Assembly (NCBI GenBank): GCA_963801855.1
Contig: CAWDGK010000001.1
Location: 1 to 64,000, forward strand
Source of the DNA: JACDAN01 sp963801855
GTDB taxonomy: Bacteria; Actinomycetota; Thermoleophilia; Gaiellales; Gaiellaceae
DNA length: 64,000 nt
Direction of reading: 5' to 3'
Below, piece after piece: positions 19,498-29,184 of this stretch (position 1 is the first letter of the stretch; each line of letters starts with the position of its first letter). Position numbers and translations under genes: made by a program. The notes beneath the pieces are model-generated. The model made no database searches. It saw only the letters and a program-made list of their open reading frames with translations, and was not told where the DNA came from.

Positions 19498-21195
19498 GGC
19501 GGTCGCGGCTGAACGGCGACCTGGGTTACGTCGTCCTCGCGGGGACCGTATCGCTCGTCGGCGCGATCTTCGTGCTGAAGCTCTGGCGCGCAGACCTCGG
19601 TGTGCCGTTCGAGTACTACGGCGACGTGAACCTCCAGCACCTCCTCGTCAGGAGCGTGCTCGACCAGCCGGCTGGTACTTCGAGAACTCCTCACTCGGTG
19701 CTCCGGGGACCCTCGAGCTCTACGACTACCCGGTGCTGAACGGGGACACGCTCAACGTCCTCCTCGTCTGGATCGTCGGGCTCTTCGGCGCCGGCTCCGC
19801 CGACGGCGATGAACCTGCTCTACCTCGCGAGCTTTCCGCTCGTGGGGATCGCGGGGTTCCTTGCGCTACGGCGTCTGGGGGCGGATCCGTGGCCCGCCGT
19901 CGTCTGCGCGGTTCTGTACGCGCTGCTTCCGTACCACTTCCTGCGCGGCGAGGGACACCTGTGGCTCGTCCACGTACTACGCGGTCCCGGCCGGGGCCTA
20001 CCTGGCGGCAGTGGTGCTCTCCGGGGAACGGCTGCGCCTGGCCGCCGTGATCGGCCTCGCGATCCTCGTCGGCGCGGCTTCCGGGTCGTTCTACTACGCC
20101 GCGTTCACGGTCGTGCTCGTCGTGCTCGCGGCGGCGCTGCGCTTCTCGGGAACGCGCGATCGGGGCGACCTCGTCGCCGGCGGCGCTGGTTGTCGCGGCG
20201 ATCCTCGCGGTCGCGCTCGTGCAGCTCGCGCCCACGCTGGTCTACCGCATCGCGCAACGGAACGAACGAGGAGGTCGCGCAGCGGTACACGTTCGAGAGC
20301 GAGGTCTACTCGCTGAAGCTGACGCAGCTCGTCCTGCCGCTCGACGCCCATCGCATCGACGCGGTCGCCCGGCTCGAAGAGCGGCTACACGAGACAAGTT
20401 CCCGCCGCTCGACGCGAACGCGGCCACGCTGGGAATCGTCGGTACCGCCGGTCTGCGTCTGGCTGCTCGCGGTCGTCCTCGGCGCGCTCGTCGGTCGCCG
20501 CGCACCGCGCCGCCACCTCGGCGCTCGCGACCCTCACGCTCGTCGCGTTCCTCCTCGCGACCACGGGCGGGGCCGGGACGCTGCTCGGGGTCGTCTACGC
20601 GCAGATCCGCGCCTGGAACAGGCTCTCGATCTTCATCGCGTTCTTCGCGCTCGCTGCCGTCGCGCTCGGGCTGACGCGCTCGGACGCGGCGTGCTGGCCG
20701 CCGGTGGCGTTCGCGGCCGTCCTGGCCGCCGTGCTCGCGGTCGGGGTCTTCGACCAGACGAGCCAGGCGTTCGTGCCCGCCGTACGGCCCGATCAAGGGA
20801 CAGTGGGACCTCGACGCCGCGTTCTTCGCGTCGATCGATCGGAGCTCCCGGCCGGAGCGACGGTCGCGCAGCTGCCCGTACGAGACCTTCCCCGAGCCAC
20901 CCGCCGGCGCGCCAGGCGATCTACGAGCCCGTCAAGCGCTACCTCCACACGCACGACCTCCACTGGAGCTACGGCGCGATGCGCGGTCGCGACGACTGGG
21001 CGGCGGCGAATGCTGACCAGGCCGACGGCCGAGCTCGTGCCCGCTCGCCCGAGCAGGCGGGCTTCGCCGCGATCCTCGTCGACCGGCTCGGCTACGCCGG
21101 ACGACGGCACGGCGGCCGAGGCCGAGCTACGAACGGCGCTCGGGGCAGAGCCCGAGCGCAGCCCCAACGGGCGCTACCTCTTCTGGAGGCTCTAA
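19494..21195 (+). CDS. Large polytopic membrane protein, GT-C/YfhO-like (heavily frameshifted)
   Basis: About 567 residues once seven to ten frame breaks are bridged (near 19672, 19800, 19970, 20180, 20265, 20395, 20490, 20790, 20900, 21020, 21100). Recognisable segments are VVLAGTVSLVGAIFVLKLWR, YPVLNGDTLNVLLVWIVGLF, MNLLYLASFPLVGIAGFLAL, CAVLYALLPYHFLRGEGHLW, then a lumenal domain ending NGRYLFWRL. The run of spans with a large extracytoplasmic C-terminal part resembles GT-C-fold glycosyltransferases or YfhO-type proteins. I cannot see the catalytic Asp in a convincing context. Being coupled to the O-antigen-ligase-like gene, it probably modifies or extends a surface glycan. Confidence 0.6.
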
Positions 21196-21198
21196 CGG

Positions 21199-21219
21199 CA
21201 AGTAACAGACTGTTACTAG
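21199..21219. repeat. 21-bp palindromic repeat, copy 1
   Basis: CAAGTAACAG-A-CTGTTACTAG, with 8-bp perfect arms AGTAACAG/CTGTTACT around a central A. It lies 4 bases after the stop of the upstream membrane protein. Copy 2 is 75 bases downstream and differs only in the centre base. Confidence 0.85.
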
Positions 21220-21273
21220 CTCGAACGCGCTCCCGACCCGTTGGAGAAAGGCGCTAGGCAGGCCATCGAGGGT

Positions 21274-21294
21274 CAAGTAACAGTCTGTTACTAG
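21274..21294. repeat. 21-bp palindromic repeat, copy 2
   Basis: CAAGTAACAG-T-CTGTTACTAG, identical to copy 1 except for the central T. Because the arms are self-complementary, the core of copy 2 is also the exact reverse complement of the core of copy 1. It is 27 bases from the stop of the convergent gene at 21321. The 54 bases between the copies hold no gene. Confidence 0.85.
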
Positions 21295-21320
21295 ACCGAC
21301 GGCGCTCGGGGAGTAACCGG

Positions 21321-21839
21321 TTAGGCGCCGACGACGACCGCGACGTGCGCGCCCATCAGGTCGCGCTTCGTCATGCCGTCGAGCGGGCCGACGATCTTGA
21401 TCCGCAGGTCGCGCGCGAGCCTGAGCGCCTCGCCGCGGTTTCCCGGCCGGTACATGACGACGCTGCGGGTGAAGTCCGTGCGGTTCGCGTTTCCGACGTG
21501 GCCGACCGAGTAGCCGCGTGACTCGACCCGCGAGGCCGTCTCGTGCGCGGCGCCGGAGACGCCGTTCCCGTTCAGGACGATCACCGTCGTCTCGGAGCGG
21601 TCGAGGCTCGGGACGGAGCTGCCGATCTTCGGCTTCGGCTTCGCCGCGCTCGTCGTGATGCCGAGGCTGCGGTTCTGCGCGGTGTCGCGCATCCGCTCCG
21701 ACAGCGGCTGGCCGAGGAGCGCCACGCCGAGGATCAGGAGCAGGACGAGCTCGAAGGCGGCGACCGCGGTCGCGACGAGCGTCGCCGTCCGCCAGGGGCG
21801 GGCGAGAGCTTCGGGCGGCATGCTCATGGACTGGTTCAT
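21321..21839 (-). CDS. LytR C-terminal domain protein, membrane anchored
   Basis: About 172 residues: a short cytoplasmic start, one membrane span (TATLVATAVAAFELVLLLIL), a linker, then a LytR_C domain beginning ETTVIVLNGNGVSGAAHETA. The domain continues SRVESRGYSVGHVGNANRTD and VMYRPGNRGEALRLARDLRI, and ends HVAVVVGA. This domain is found alone or at the end of LytR-CpsA-Psr cell-wall ligases, and the lone form is thought to act at the envelope. Three ATGs (21839, 21827, 21821) are possible and none has a clear ribosome site. It is divergent from tmk by about 45 bases. Confidence 0.8.
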   Translation of the reverse strand: MNQSMSMPPEALARPWRTATLVATAVAAFELVLLLILGVALLGQPLSERMRDTAQNRSLGITTSAAKPKPKIGSSVPSLDRSETTVIVLNGNGVSGAAHETASRVESRGYSVGHVGNANRTDFTRSVVMYRPGNRGEALRLARDLRIKIVGPLDGMTKRDLMGAHVAVVVGA

Positions 21840-21884
21840 CGGCGGACGCTTTGTTCGCCTGGAGCCCCCACTATCCTCCCGGCC

Positions 21885-22490
21885 ATGTTCCTCTCCTTCG
21901 AGGGCCTCGACGGGTCCGGCAAGTCGACGCAGGCCGAGCTCCTCGCCGGTTCGCTCGCCAAGGACGGGCACACCGTCGAGACCACTCGCGAGCCGGGAGG
22001 GACGCCGCTCGGCGAGCGCGTCCGCGAGCTGCTGCTCGAGGGAGAGGCCATGTCGCCCTGGGCCGAGGCCGCCCTGTTCGCCGCCGCGAGGGCGGAGCTC
22101 GTCGACCGCGTGATCGGCCCGAAGCTCGCCGAGGGCGCGTACGTCGTCTCCGACCGGTTCCTCGACTCGTCGCTCGCCTACCAGGGGTTCGCGCGCGGGC
22201 TCGGCATCGAGCGCGTCCTGGCGCTGAACCTGGAGCCGATCCGCGGGATCCTCCCGGACATCACCTTCCTGCTCCTGATCGGCGTCGAGGAGGCGCTCAA
22301 GCGGTCGGCAGACGCACGGGACCGGATCGAGCGCGAGGGCGAGGCGTTCCTCATGCTCGTCGACAACGGCTACCGGCAGCTCGCCGGGCTCTTCCCGCAG
22401 CGAATCGTCGCGATCCAGGCCGACCGTCCCGTGCACGACATCGCGAAGGAGGTCCTTGACCACGTTCGATCACGTGCCGGAGCAGGCTGA
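21885..22490 (+). CDS. tmk: Thymidylate kinase
   Basis: 201 residues, intact. It phosphorylates dTMP to dTDP. Walker A is FEGLDGSGKSTQAELL at residues 5-20. TREPGGTPLGERVREL follows (the dTMP-binding Arg-Glu-Pro), then VVSDRFLDSSLAYQGFARGL (the DR(F/Y) motif) and a lid rich in Arg near ADARDRIEREGEAF. There is no ribosome site before the ATG. A TATCCT at 21872-21877 with TTGTTC 15 bases upstream would put the transcript start next to the ATG, so the message may be leaderless. It overlaps holB by 35 bases, a common tmk-holB arrangement. Confidence 0.96.
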   Translation: MFLSFEGLDGSGKSTQAELLAGSLAKDGHTVETTREPGGTPLGERVRELLLEGEAMSPWAEAALFAAARAELVDRVIGPKLAEGAYVVSDRFLDSSLAYQGFARGLGIERVLALNLEPIRGILPDITFLLLIGVEEALKRSADARDRIEREGEAFLMLVDNGYRQLAGLFPQRIVAIQADRPVHDIAKEVLDHVRSRAGAG

Positions 22491-23538
22491 GGCGAAAGCG
22501 CTCCTCGAGGCGGCGCTGAAGGAAGGCGCGTCGCACGCGTACCTCTTCCACGGGCCGCCCGGAGTCGGGAAGCGCGCGCTTGCGCTCGGCTTCGCCGCGG
22601 AGCTGCTCGGGGAGCACGAGCGGGTGGGCCGCCGGTCGCATCCGGATCTCTACGTCCTCGAGCCGCTCGGCGACCAGATCCGGATCGACGCGATCCGCGA
22701 GCTCCGCCGCGACCTGCACATGCGGCCCTTCGAGGCCGACCGGCGGGTCTACCTGATCTTCGGCGCGCACCTGATGAACGACGAGGCCGCCGACGCGCTC
22801 CTCAAGGATCTCGAGGAGCCGCCGCCCTACGCCGTGATCGTGTTGGTGGCCGACGACGTGGGGCCGCTCTCGGAGACGATCCGATCGCGCTGCCAGCCGG
22901 TGCCTTTCCGGCGGCTCTCGCTCCGCGCGATTCGCGCCGTGGTCGAGGAGCGGGCTCCGGGCCTGTCGGAGAACCAGACGGCGGCGATCTCGCGGGTCGC
23001 GGCCGGCCGGCTCGACCGGGTCGAGCGGCTCCTGGATCCTCGGGCCGTGGACCGGAGGTCGAAGCTGATCGAGCTCGCGCGGGCCGTGTACCGCGATCCG
23101 GACTTCGTCCCCGGCGATGCTTCTGCCGTCCTCATCGAGGCCGCCGCGGAGCGGGCGAAGGAGGCGCGGGCGAAGGCCGAGGAGGATCTCGAGGGCATGG
23201 ATCTCCCCGACCGGGAGGCCGAGCAGCGGCTGAAGCGCGCCGCGCGGGGCGCCGAGCGCGAGGAGCTCCTGCTCTCGCTCGACGAGCTCGCGGCCTGGTA
23301 TCGCGACCTGATCGCGGTCGCAGCGGGCGCGGAGCGGACGGCGATCCACATCGACCATCTCACCGAGCTGCAGGAGGATGCGAGCGACGACCGGGCTGTC
23401 TCGGCAGAGCTCGCAGCGGAGCTCGTTCGCGACACCTGGCGGTTGCTCGAGGAGCTCCAGCTCCAGGCCCCGCTCGCCTTCGAGGCGCTCTTCGTCCAGC
23501 TCCGGCGAGCCTTCGCCGGCTCGCTGGTCGCCGCTTGA
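22456..23538 (+). CDS. holB: DNA polymerase III subunit delta'
   Basis: 360 residues, intact. It is a clamp-loader subunit with Walker A HAYLFHGPPGVGKRALAL near residue 27-44 and the SRC motif in SETIRSRCQPVPFRRLS near residue 137, as expected of delta'/gamma-like subunits. The B. subtilis-type zinc cysteines are missing, as in other actinobacterial HolB. A long helical C-terminal domain follows (AERAKEARAKAEEDLEGMDL). The start is TTG at 22456, three bases after a full AAGGAGG; an alternative GTG is at 22474. It overlaps tmk and is followed by a 4-base overlap with the lipoprotein gene. Confidence 0.93.
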   Translation: MTTFDHVPEQAEAKALLEAALKEGASHAYLFHGPPGVGKRALALGFAAELLGEHERVGRRSHPDLYVLEPLGDQIRIDAIRELRRDLHMRPFEADRRVYLIFGAHLMNDEAADALLKDLEEPPPYAVIVLVADDVGPLSETIRSRCQPVPFRRLSLRAIRAVVEERAPGLSENQTAAISRVAAGRLDRVERLLDPRAVDRRSKLIELARAVYRDPDFVPGDASAVLIEAAAERAKEARAKAEEDLEGMDLPDREAEQRLKRAARGAEREELLLSLDELAAWYRDLIAVAAGAERTAIHIDHLTELQEDASDDRAVSAELAAELVRDTWRLLEELQLQAPLAFEALFVQLRRAFAGSLVAA

Positions 23539-24114
23539 GACGCTTCCTTCTCCTTGTCGCAGTCCTCATCGTCTCCGGTTGCGAGCGAGGGAGCGACGAA
23601 TCAGCCGCACGGCAGGACGCGAAGCTCGAAGCGATGCTTCTCCGGCTAGCCGATCTTCCCGAGGGCTTCGGTTACGTGGACGAGCGAGAGTGCAGCCAGG
23701 TCTCCACCACGCTCGGAAGTCCGTCGCCGAAGCTCGACGAGTTCCTGGATGCCGCTCTTCCGGAGCTCTGCTCCGCCAGCTTCCTGCGCCACCGGGACGA
23801 GGGGCCCCGCAAGGTGCAGTCGGCGATCTTCCGCTTTCGTACCGAGGGCGACGCGACAAGGGGATGGGAGCTGCGGAAGCAGTTGCTGAGCGCCCGCCAG
23901 AGCATCCACCTGACCTACCGAGCGGGACGAAGACGACGACACAGTGCGGTTCGACTCCAGGGGCGTGAACGAGCCGGGCGCCGGGGAAGCGTGGCGCGAC
24001 GGCAGGCTCGTGGTCGCCGTCTACGAGGAAGGGCTCGGGGGCGACCCCGGGCGGGACTTCGCGCAGGATCTCGCCGAGAAGCAACGAGCGCGGATCGGTT
24101 CGTCGTCGGACTAG
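23535..24114 (+). CDS. Predicted lipoprotein, unknown family (one frameshift)
   Basis: About 192 residues. Signal and lipobox are FLLLVAVLIVSGCERG, with Cys as the lipid-modified residue, so it should be membrane anchored and exported. The mature part has LADLPEGFGYVDERECSQVS, a Cys pair (ECSQ...ELCSAS) that may form a disulfide, and after a frame break near 23925 ends DFAQDLAEKQRARIGSSSD. It has the general look of a small secreted protein containing a PsbP/LpqN-like fold, but I do not recognise a family. It overlaps holB at its start and the convergent 62-residue gene at its stop. Confidence 0.6.
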
Positions 24115-24299
24115 CGCTCGTTGCCGCGCTTGTAGTTCCCGGTCACACGCGCCATCACGTGCTGCGGGTCGTCCCGCTCGATCTTCGCGAGGAATCGTTC
24201 CGCGGCTGCGCCTCGGAGGGTCGTGGCAGCGCGCCCGTAGTGGGTGATGACGACCTGGTCGCCGCGCACGACATATTCGAAGCCCCGGGGAGGTGGCAT
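24111..24299 (-). CDS. Conserved small actinobacterial protein
   Basis: 62 residues, MPPPRGFEYVVRGDQVVITH followed by YGRAATTLRGAAAERFLAKI and the end MARVTGNYKRGNER. The N-terminal PPRGF and the C-terminal TGNY-(K/R)-RGNER are features I know from a short hypothetical protein found across actinobacteria. It looks like a compact b-b-a domain with a basic tail, possibly nucleic-acid binding; the function is not known. The ATG at 24299 begins the conserved block; a longer frame extends upstream but into the tRNA region. Confidence 0.72.
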   Translation of the reverse strand: MPPPRGFEYVVRGDQVVITHYGRAATTLRGAAAERFLAKIERDDPQHVMARVTGNYKRGNER

Positions 24300-24344
24300 C
24301 GGCCCAGCGTAATGCGAGTGCTCCGAGGCTAAGCTTGCGCCACT

Positions 24345-24417
24345 GCCGACGTAGCTCAGCTGGTAGAGCACTTCACTCGTAATGAAGGGGTCCGCGGTTC
24401 GAATCCGCGCGTCGGCT
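24345..24417 (+). tRNA. tRNA-Thr (anticodon CGU)
   Basis: A full cloverleaf can be folded: acceptor GCCGACG/CGTCGGC (7 bp), D arm AGCTCAGCTGGTAGAGC, anticodon stem CTTCA/TGAAG with loop CTCGTAA (anticodon CGT, decoding ACG), a 5-base variable region, and T arm CGCGG-TTCGAAT-CCGCG. The discriminator is T and CCA is not encoded. 73 nt. Confidence 0.97.
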
Positions 24418-24419
24418 TT

Positions 24420-24444
24420 GCAGCAGGGCTTCTCCCGTTGCTGC
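24420..24444 (+). terminator. Hairpin directly after tRNA-Thr
   Basis: GCAGCA...TGCTGC stem with an inner GGG/CCC and CTTCT loop, two bases past the tRNA end. Suits termination or 3' trimming of the tRNA transcript. Confidence 0.5.
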
Positions 24445-24498
24445 CCACTCTCGATCGGTCGCCCGATCCGTGACTCCTGCGCGGGCGAGTGAGCGCGG

Positions 24499-24532
24499 GA
24501 GGCCGTCGCGCACGATGGTGCGCGACGGCCTC
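24499..24532. terminator. Strong bidirectional hairpin
   Basis: A perfect 15-bp stem GAGGCCGTCGCGCAC / GTGCGCGACGGCCTC with loop GATG, between the tRNA and the convergent gene ending at 24550. Probably terminates the minus-strand gene, and any read-through from the tRNA. Confidence 0.8.
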
Positions 24533-24549
24533 GATCTACGAGCGGAGCG

Positions 24550-24957
24550 TCAGCGAATGGCCTGGAGGTCCTGCCTGCTCTCGTCCCAGCGCGCGGTCAG
24601 CGCGTAGAGCACGATGATGTTCAGCGCCATCACAGTCAGCGACCAGAGCGGGTACTGGCTGTTGCCGAGGAAGCCGAGCTGGGCGATGAAGTTCAGCGAC
24701 ACGACCACGATCGCAAACCAGCGCGCCCACCCCTGCCCGCCTACGAGCGCGAGGCCTGCGAGAGCGAGCAGCACGCCCCAGAACAGCATGATCCAGCCCC
24801 AGGCCGTCAGGTCGACGGCGAGGAAGCCCGACGCAGTCACAACGAAGTACTCGTCTTCGAACAGAGCGATGAGGCCCTGAAAGAAGTCGATCGAGCCGAC
24901 GATCACAAGCAGGGTGCCGGCGAAGCCGATCCAACCTGCCATGCTTCTGGAGTTCAT
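24550..24957 (-). CDS. DUF7144-type small integral membrane protein
   Basis: 135 residues with four membrane spans: GWIGFAGTLLVIVGSIDFFQ (with the downstream Gly and Leu-rich region), DLTAWGWIMLFWGVLLALAG, ARWFAIVVVSLNFIAQLGFL and LWSLTVMALNIIVLYALTAR. The pattern of a first span ending in FFQGL, then WGW, and a PLWS motif before the last span matches a widespread actinobacterial membrane family (DUF7144). Function unknown. The ATG at 24957 has GGGAGGAAACGG directly upstream; longer starts were rejected for lack of a ribosome site. Confidence 0.78.
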   Translation of the reverse strand: MNSRSMAGWIGFAGTLLVIVGSIDFFQGLIALFEDEYFVVTASGFLAVDLTAWGWIMLFWGVLLALAGLALVGGQGWARWFAIVVVSLNFIAQLGFLGNSQYPLWSLTVMALNIIVLYALTARWDESRQDLQAIR

Positions 24958-25095
24958 CCGTTTCCTCCCAGTGGGAACGTCAGGGGCAGCGTCGCGAAGC
25001 GATCTCACGCCGCCTTCGAATCCGTGAGACACCGGATTCGCGATAACAGTCGCACTCCCTGCGGACGTGGTCGATCAGCCGTCGTCACGCAGGCG

Positions 25096-25692
25096 CTACT
25101 CGGTGCGATCTGCCTCCGTGTAGCAGGCAGCGCTGAGCTTGGCGACGCCCTGACTCAGGACTCCCTGGTACCGGAGGTCGGCCGCGCGGAAGTCCCGCGT
25201 GAGCCGCGCCGGCGCGGTCCCGCTCTTGGCGTAGGCGTTCCAGTCCTTGCGAATTTGCTGCAGCGCCTTGTCGACCTTCCCGACGGCGGCTGAGAAGCGC
25301 TTGATCTGAGCGTCGCAGGCGGTGCGGTAGTCACCGTTCAACTCGCTGACTGCCCCACGAAGGTTCGCGTTTGCCACGATCAGCGCCTTGTTCCTCCGAA
25401 GGTGACACTGAACCGCCTTGCGGGGGGTGGCTCCCGCAGCGTAGAGGCGGCTCGCTTCCTTGTTACAGGCGTCGTTTCCCTGCTGGTACGTCTTCCACGC
25501 CGTGTCGTACTGCTTGAGCGGCGGATTCATCGTCGTGCTTTCCGACGCGTGGAAGTACCCCGCCCGCGGGTCTTGCGTCTCTCCGGCCGTCTCGGTGTCG
25601 GCCTGGGTCGAGCCGCTTCCGCCACACCCTGCAAGGGCAAGCGAGCAGAGCGTGAGAATGACCGGCCGCGAGGTCAACACCGCACCAATCAT
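25096..25692 (-). CDS. Predicted lipoprotein, helical, unknown family
   Basis: 198 residues. Signal peptide and lipobox SRPVILTLCSLALAGCGGSG place it on the outer face of the membrane. The mature part is rich in Ala, Lys and Gln and mostly helical, with four cysteines (NDACNKEASRLY, AVQCHLRRN, RTACDAQIKRF, SAACYTEAD) that could pair as two disulfides. No enzyme motif is visible. It is near another lipoprotein gene in the same orientation but separated by about 25 bases of non-coding DNA. The ATG at 25692 starts the signal peptide. Confidence 0.65.
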   Translation of the reverse strand: MIGAVLTSRPVILTLCSLALAGCGGSGSTQADTETAGETQDPRAGYFHASESTTMNPPLKQYDTAWKTYQQGNDACNKEASRLYAAGATPRKAVQCHLRRNKALIVANANLRGAVSELNGDYRTACDAQIKRFSAAVGKVDKALQQIRKDWNAYAKSGTAPARLTRDFRAADLRYQGVLSQGVAKLSAACYTEADRTE

Positions 25693-25717
25693 AGGTGGCG
25701 GTTGAGCACGGCCCCCG

Positions 25718-26501
25718 TCAGCGGCCCCGGGTGAAGCTGACGAGCACCGCACGGCCGCCGGCACCGTCGGTGTGCACGCTCAGCACCGGACCGACCCCGG
25801 GCGCGTAGAACTTCAACTCCTGCACTTTGGGCTCCGTGGGGACCAGGTCACGAGTCATCAGGACGCCCTCGTCGAAGAACCCGAACGGCACCTCGACCTG
25901 TTCCTCGCCGACGGTGATGACCGCGCCCTTGTCCTCGGCCTCGCCCTCGAGGTACTCCTGGCGATAGGTCATTCCCGGCTTGGGGTCGGCAGGCATCGCG
26001 ATCCCGGCTTGCGCTCCGTCGACGCCGGCCTCGAAGGACCCTTCGTGGTCCACGACCTTTCCGTCCTCGTAGTTCGTGACGTACTCGCCGAGGTACCAGA
26101 TGTTCCCGTCCGAGTCCTGCGCGAACCAGTCGTCCGTGACCTCGACAGGCACGCCGTCCTCGCTGACCGTGTCGCGGATCACCCGGGCCTCGATCCCGTT
26201 GGCGATCATCTTCGTCTCGTCGGTGACCTCGACGACGACCTTCTCCTTCGTGCCTTCGCTGTCCGTCTCGTCGTAGACCCATTTGCTGCCCGGCCTGCAT
26301 CGGCCAGTAGGGGTTGTCGATGTCGATCGAGAAGTCGGCCGGATCCAGGTCGACCGGCTCGCTTCCCTGCGGAAGCGTGGTCGTTGCCTCCGCGGGCTTG
26401 GCGCTCTCGCCGCCTCCCCCGCAGGCTGCCATCGCGATGACTGCGACGACGAGGCCGAAGGCGGCGACGATCTCCCTCTTGCTAATGGACGAGTCGGTCA
26501 C
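25718..26501 (-). CDS. Predicted lipoprotein, beta-rich, unknown family (one frameshift)
   Basis: About 260 residues. The N-terminus TDSSISKREIVAAFGLVVAV ends at an AMAACGGGG lipobox. The mature protein reads PADFSIDIDNPYWPMQAGQQ, then after a frame break near 26285 KWVYDETDSEG, VRVIRDTVSEDG, DDWFAQDSDGNIWYLGEYVT and MTYRQEYLEGEAEDKGAVIT. The repeated WxY/WYLGE strands suggest an extracellular beta structure. The start is GTG (26501 or 26510), just after the hairpin that ends the upstream peptidase gene; no ribosome site is visible. Confidence 0.62.
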
Positions 26502-26512
26502 GGGAATCACGG

Positions 26513-26542
26513 GGGAGGAGAGGCGCGGACGCCCCTCCTCCC
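26513..26542 (-). terminator. Terminator hairpin after the M14 peptidase
   Basis: 13-bp stem (GGGAGGAGAGGCG / CGCCCCTCCTCCC) with one A-C mismatch and a CGGA loop, 13 bases past the M14 stop on the minus strand and just before the next gene. Confidence 0.6.
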
Positions 26543-26554
26543 ACGTCGATCTCG

Positions 26555-29184
26555 CTACTGGTCGACCCAGAAGGCGGCCGACGCCAGCATCGGCCACTCG
26601 CGCTCCGGGTCGGCCCGGTAGAGCGGGTTCATCGCGAAGGTGGTCAGCCGGGCCGTACCGCCCGTGTTCGTCCCGTGCGCGACCACCGCCTATCCCGGCG
26701 CCGACGTCGACTGGGCGTCGAGGAGCCAGAGGCCGCTCAGGAAGAGAGCCCGTGAGTGGGAGGCTGCCGTCCACCGGTCATCGCCGGACGGGACCGATGT
26801 GAACCAGGTCGGCGGGTCGACGATTGCCGTGTCCTGCGACCGGTACGCACCGGTGATCGGGCTCGTGACCGAGCCGAGTTGTTCAGTAGGTACGATTCCG
26901 CTTCGACCCGGCCGCCTCCGCGGTTCGAGGCAGCCAGTCCGGTGACCTGACCGCCGGCAGATCAGGAAGTTGGCCCCGTCCGTCAAGGCGCCGAGGTAGC
27001 CACCGCCGGTTGCGAAGAAGCTGGTGAGCCTCGCCCGGCCGGTGACGTTCGATGCCGCGGGGTAGTTGCCCGTGTTGAAGATGACGTCGTAGTTCGCAGC
27101 GGGTCGGCGCCGGCGGTGTTGCTCGTGGCCGTCGAGACCGGGTCGGCCGTGAAGCCGAGGTTCCGCAGCACCCAGATCTCCTGGGTGAGCGCACCGGTCA
27201 GGACCGCGATCCGCGGTGACCGGTTGATCGGCTCCGGGCAGGCAGCGTGCCCTTGACGCCGTAGAACCACAGGCCCGACTCGTCACCGGCCGACTCGAGC
27301 GCAGCCCGAGCCGAGGCCGGGAACAGGACCGTGCCGGCCGGCATCTGCTTGCCGAGCGCATTGGTGAACGGTGCAGTCGCGAGCTCGGCCGTGAGGCCCG
27401 TGCCGAGCAGCGCGTTCAGCGTGCGGACTGCGGTCGCCGAGTCGATCGCAAGCGCGAACGCCGATGCATTCCGCCAGCCGTCGACGCCGCCGGCTGGGAT
27501 CCGGATGCGGCGAGACTGCACGGTCTCCGGGTCGAACGTGGCCGCTATCGGGGATCGTCACGACGTCGGCTCCCCAGAGGTAGCCCGTGGCTCCAGGCCC
27601 CGGGAGGTGCGTAGAGGATGCTGATCCGCGACGAGATGTCGACGCCCGCGCCGAGGGCCGTGTCGGCGAGACCGCGAAGCGCCTGATCCATGAAGACCAC
27701 GTACGAGCCGCGCTCGAAGCGGGTCGAGCCGTACTCGTAGCCCTTCTTCGAGCCGGTCGACGCTCGATCCCGTTGGTGAGGAGCCAGGTACGAGTCGCCG
27801 TGCCTCGGCGTCGCTTCGCTGGCCGTCGCCGATCGGGATGACGTAGGCCTTCGGGTACTCGATGCATCCAGTTGTTCTCTGCGTTGTCGAAGCCGGGCGG
27901 CGGTCGGAGGTCGTCGGCCTCGGTGCGGTCGGCGTCGTCCTCGCCGCGTAGATCTCGAGCTGATCGTGCAGGAGCTCGACCCGGTTCTCGGTGTCGAACA
28001 GGAGGGTCGACCAGATCGTGTGGTACTGCGCCAGCCGGGAGCCGGCTCGGCCGACCCTGTCGGTTAGGGCTGAGCACGGGCCGCAGATCGTCCCGGCGGG
28101 TTGTAGCGGCTACGAGGCTGAGGCTCGAGCACATCTCGACCGTCGAGCCGTTCAGCCCGACGAGCTGCGAGTACATCGGGGTGTAGAACGGGCCCCAGTC
28201 GTCCCAGCTCTCGGCCCACTGCGGGCCGATCCGCGTGGTGCGCAGTCGTCGCGAGATCCCGGCCTCCGGAATGCTCCCGTCGGCGCACCAGTCGTTGATC
28301 GGACGCGTGACCTGGAGGTCGACCGCGTTCAGGGCCGCCTCGTTGGCGTCGATCCGGCTCTGGTTCCACTTGAGCCACATGTCGTACTCGATGCCGGGGT
28401 TGTGCGGCTTGGTCGTCGCCTCGATCAGCGTCGGCGTCACGATACCCGTGCGTGTCGAGCATGTCCGGCGCGAGCCATTCCTGGATCACGCGAACCGAGG
28501 CTCTGCACCTCCGACTGCGACTGCGTCAGGAAGTCGCGGTTGAGGTCGAACCCGTTGCCGTTCGGCGGGAGCTCGTGATCCGGCCGTCGGGGTTCTGGAT
28601 CGAGTTGAAGAGCAGGACTCCACGGTTGAGGATCGCGTCGACTTCGGGATCGGTCCGTACGGCGTCGCGCGAGCCGTTCGATGATCTGGACGAGGCGTCG
28701 ACGCCCTCGTACTCGTTTCCGTGGATCCCGCCCTGGATGAAGAGCGGCACCTTGATCTCGTCCCCGGCCGGTCGAGGATGTCCTGCGCGCGCTCGGGATC
28801 GTCGAGCGCGTAGCGGCGGACCTTCTGCCAGTTCCCGTAGTCGCGCTTCTGCTGACTTCGTGCGAGCTCGTTCGATCACGACGTGGAACTTGTCGTGGCC
28901 GAGCGCGGACTGGCCGAAACGCTCGACGCGTCATCCGGCCGTCGCTTCGCGGCTGCGATGTTGTCGAGGGTGCAGCCGATCGCGTAGTAGGGAATGTGCG
29001 GGAAGCTGCCCGTTCGGGTGGGTCGGGCTGCGTTCCGTCAGGCAGTGTTCGCGGCGGCGTCGGTCTCCGGCGTGCCGCACCACGGGGGCGCGATCGCCGC
29101 GCCGGCAGTGCTCGCCCCGAGAGTCGGTAGGGCCAGGAGCAGCGCGAAGAGCGCGAGCCAGGGAATCAGGCGGCGTGGGGACAA
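26555..29184 (-). CDS. Secreted M14-family zinc carboxypeptidase (heavily frameshifted)
   Basis: About 876 codons. The TTG start at 29184 has GAGGAGGT nine bases upstream and opens a signal peptide (SPRRLIPWLALFALLLALPT). The M14 metal site is visible as FIQGGIHGNEYEGVDA (H-x-x-E) near 28735 and LDTHGY near 28450; the catalytic Glu is probably in LNGSTVEM near 28140. A large C-terminal region follows (YLWGADVVTIPDSG, ALGKQMPAGTVLFPASARAA, PRIAVLTGALTQEIWVLRNL) and the protein ends MLASAAFWVDQ. It should trim C-terminal residues from peptides outside the cell. At least a dozen frame breaks are spread along the gene. The even spread and the conserved motifs argue for sequencing indels, but a pseudogene is not excluded. 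Confidence 0.82.
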
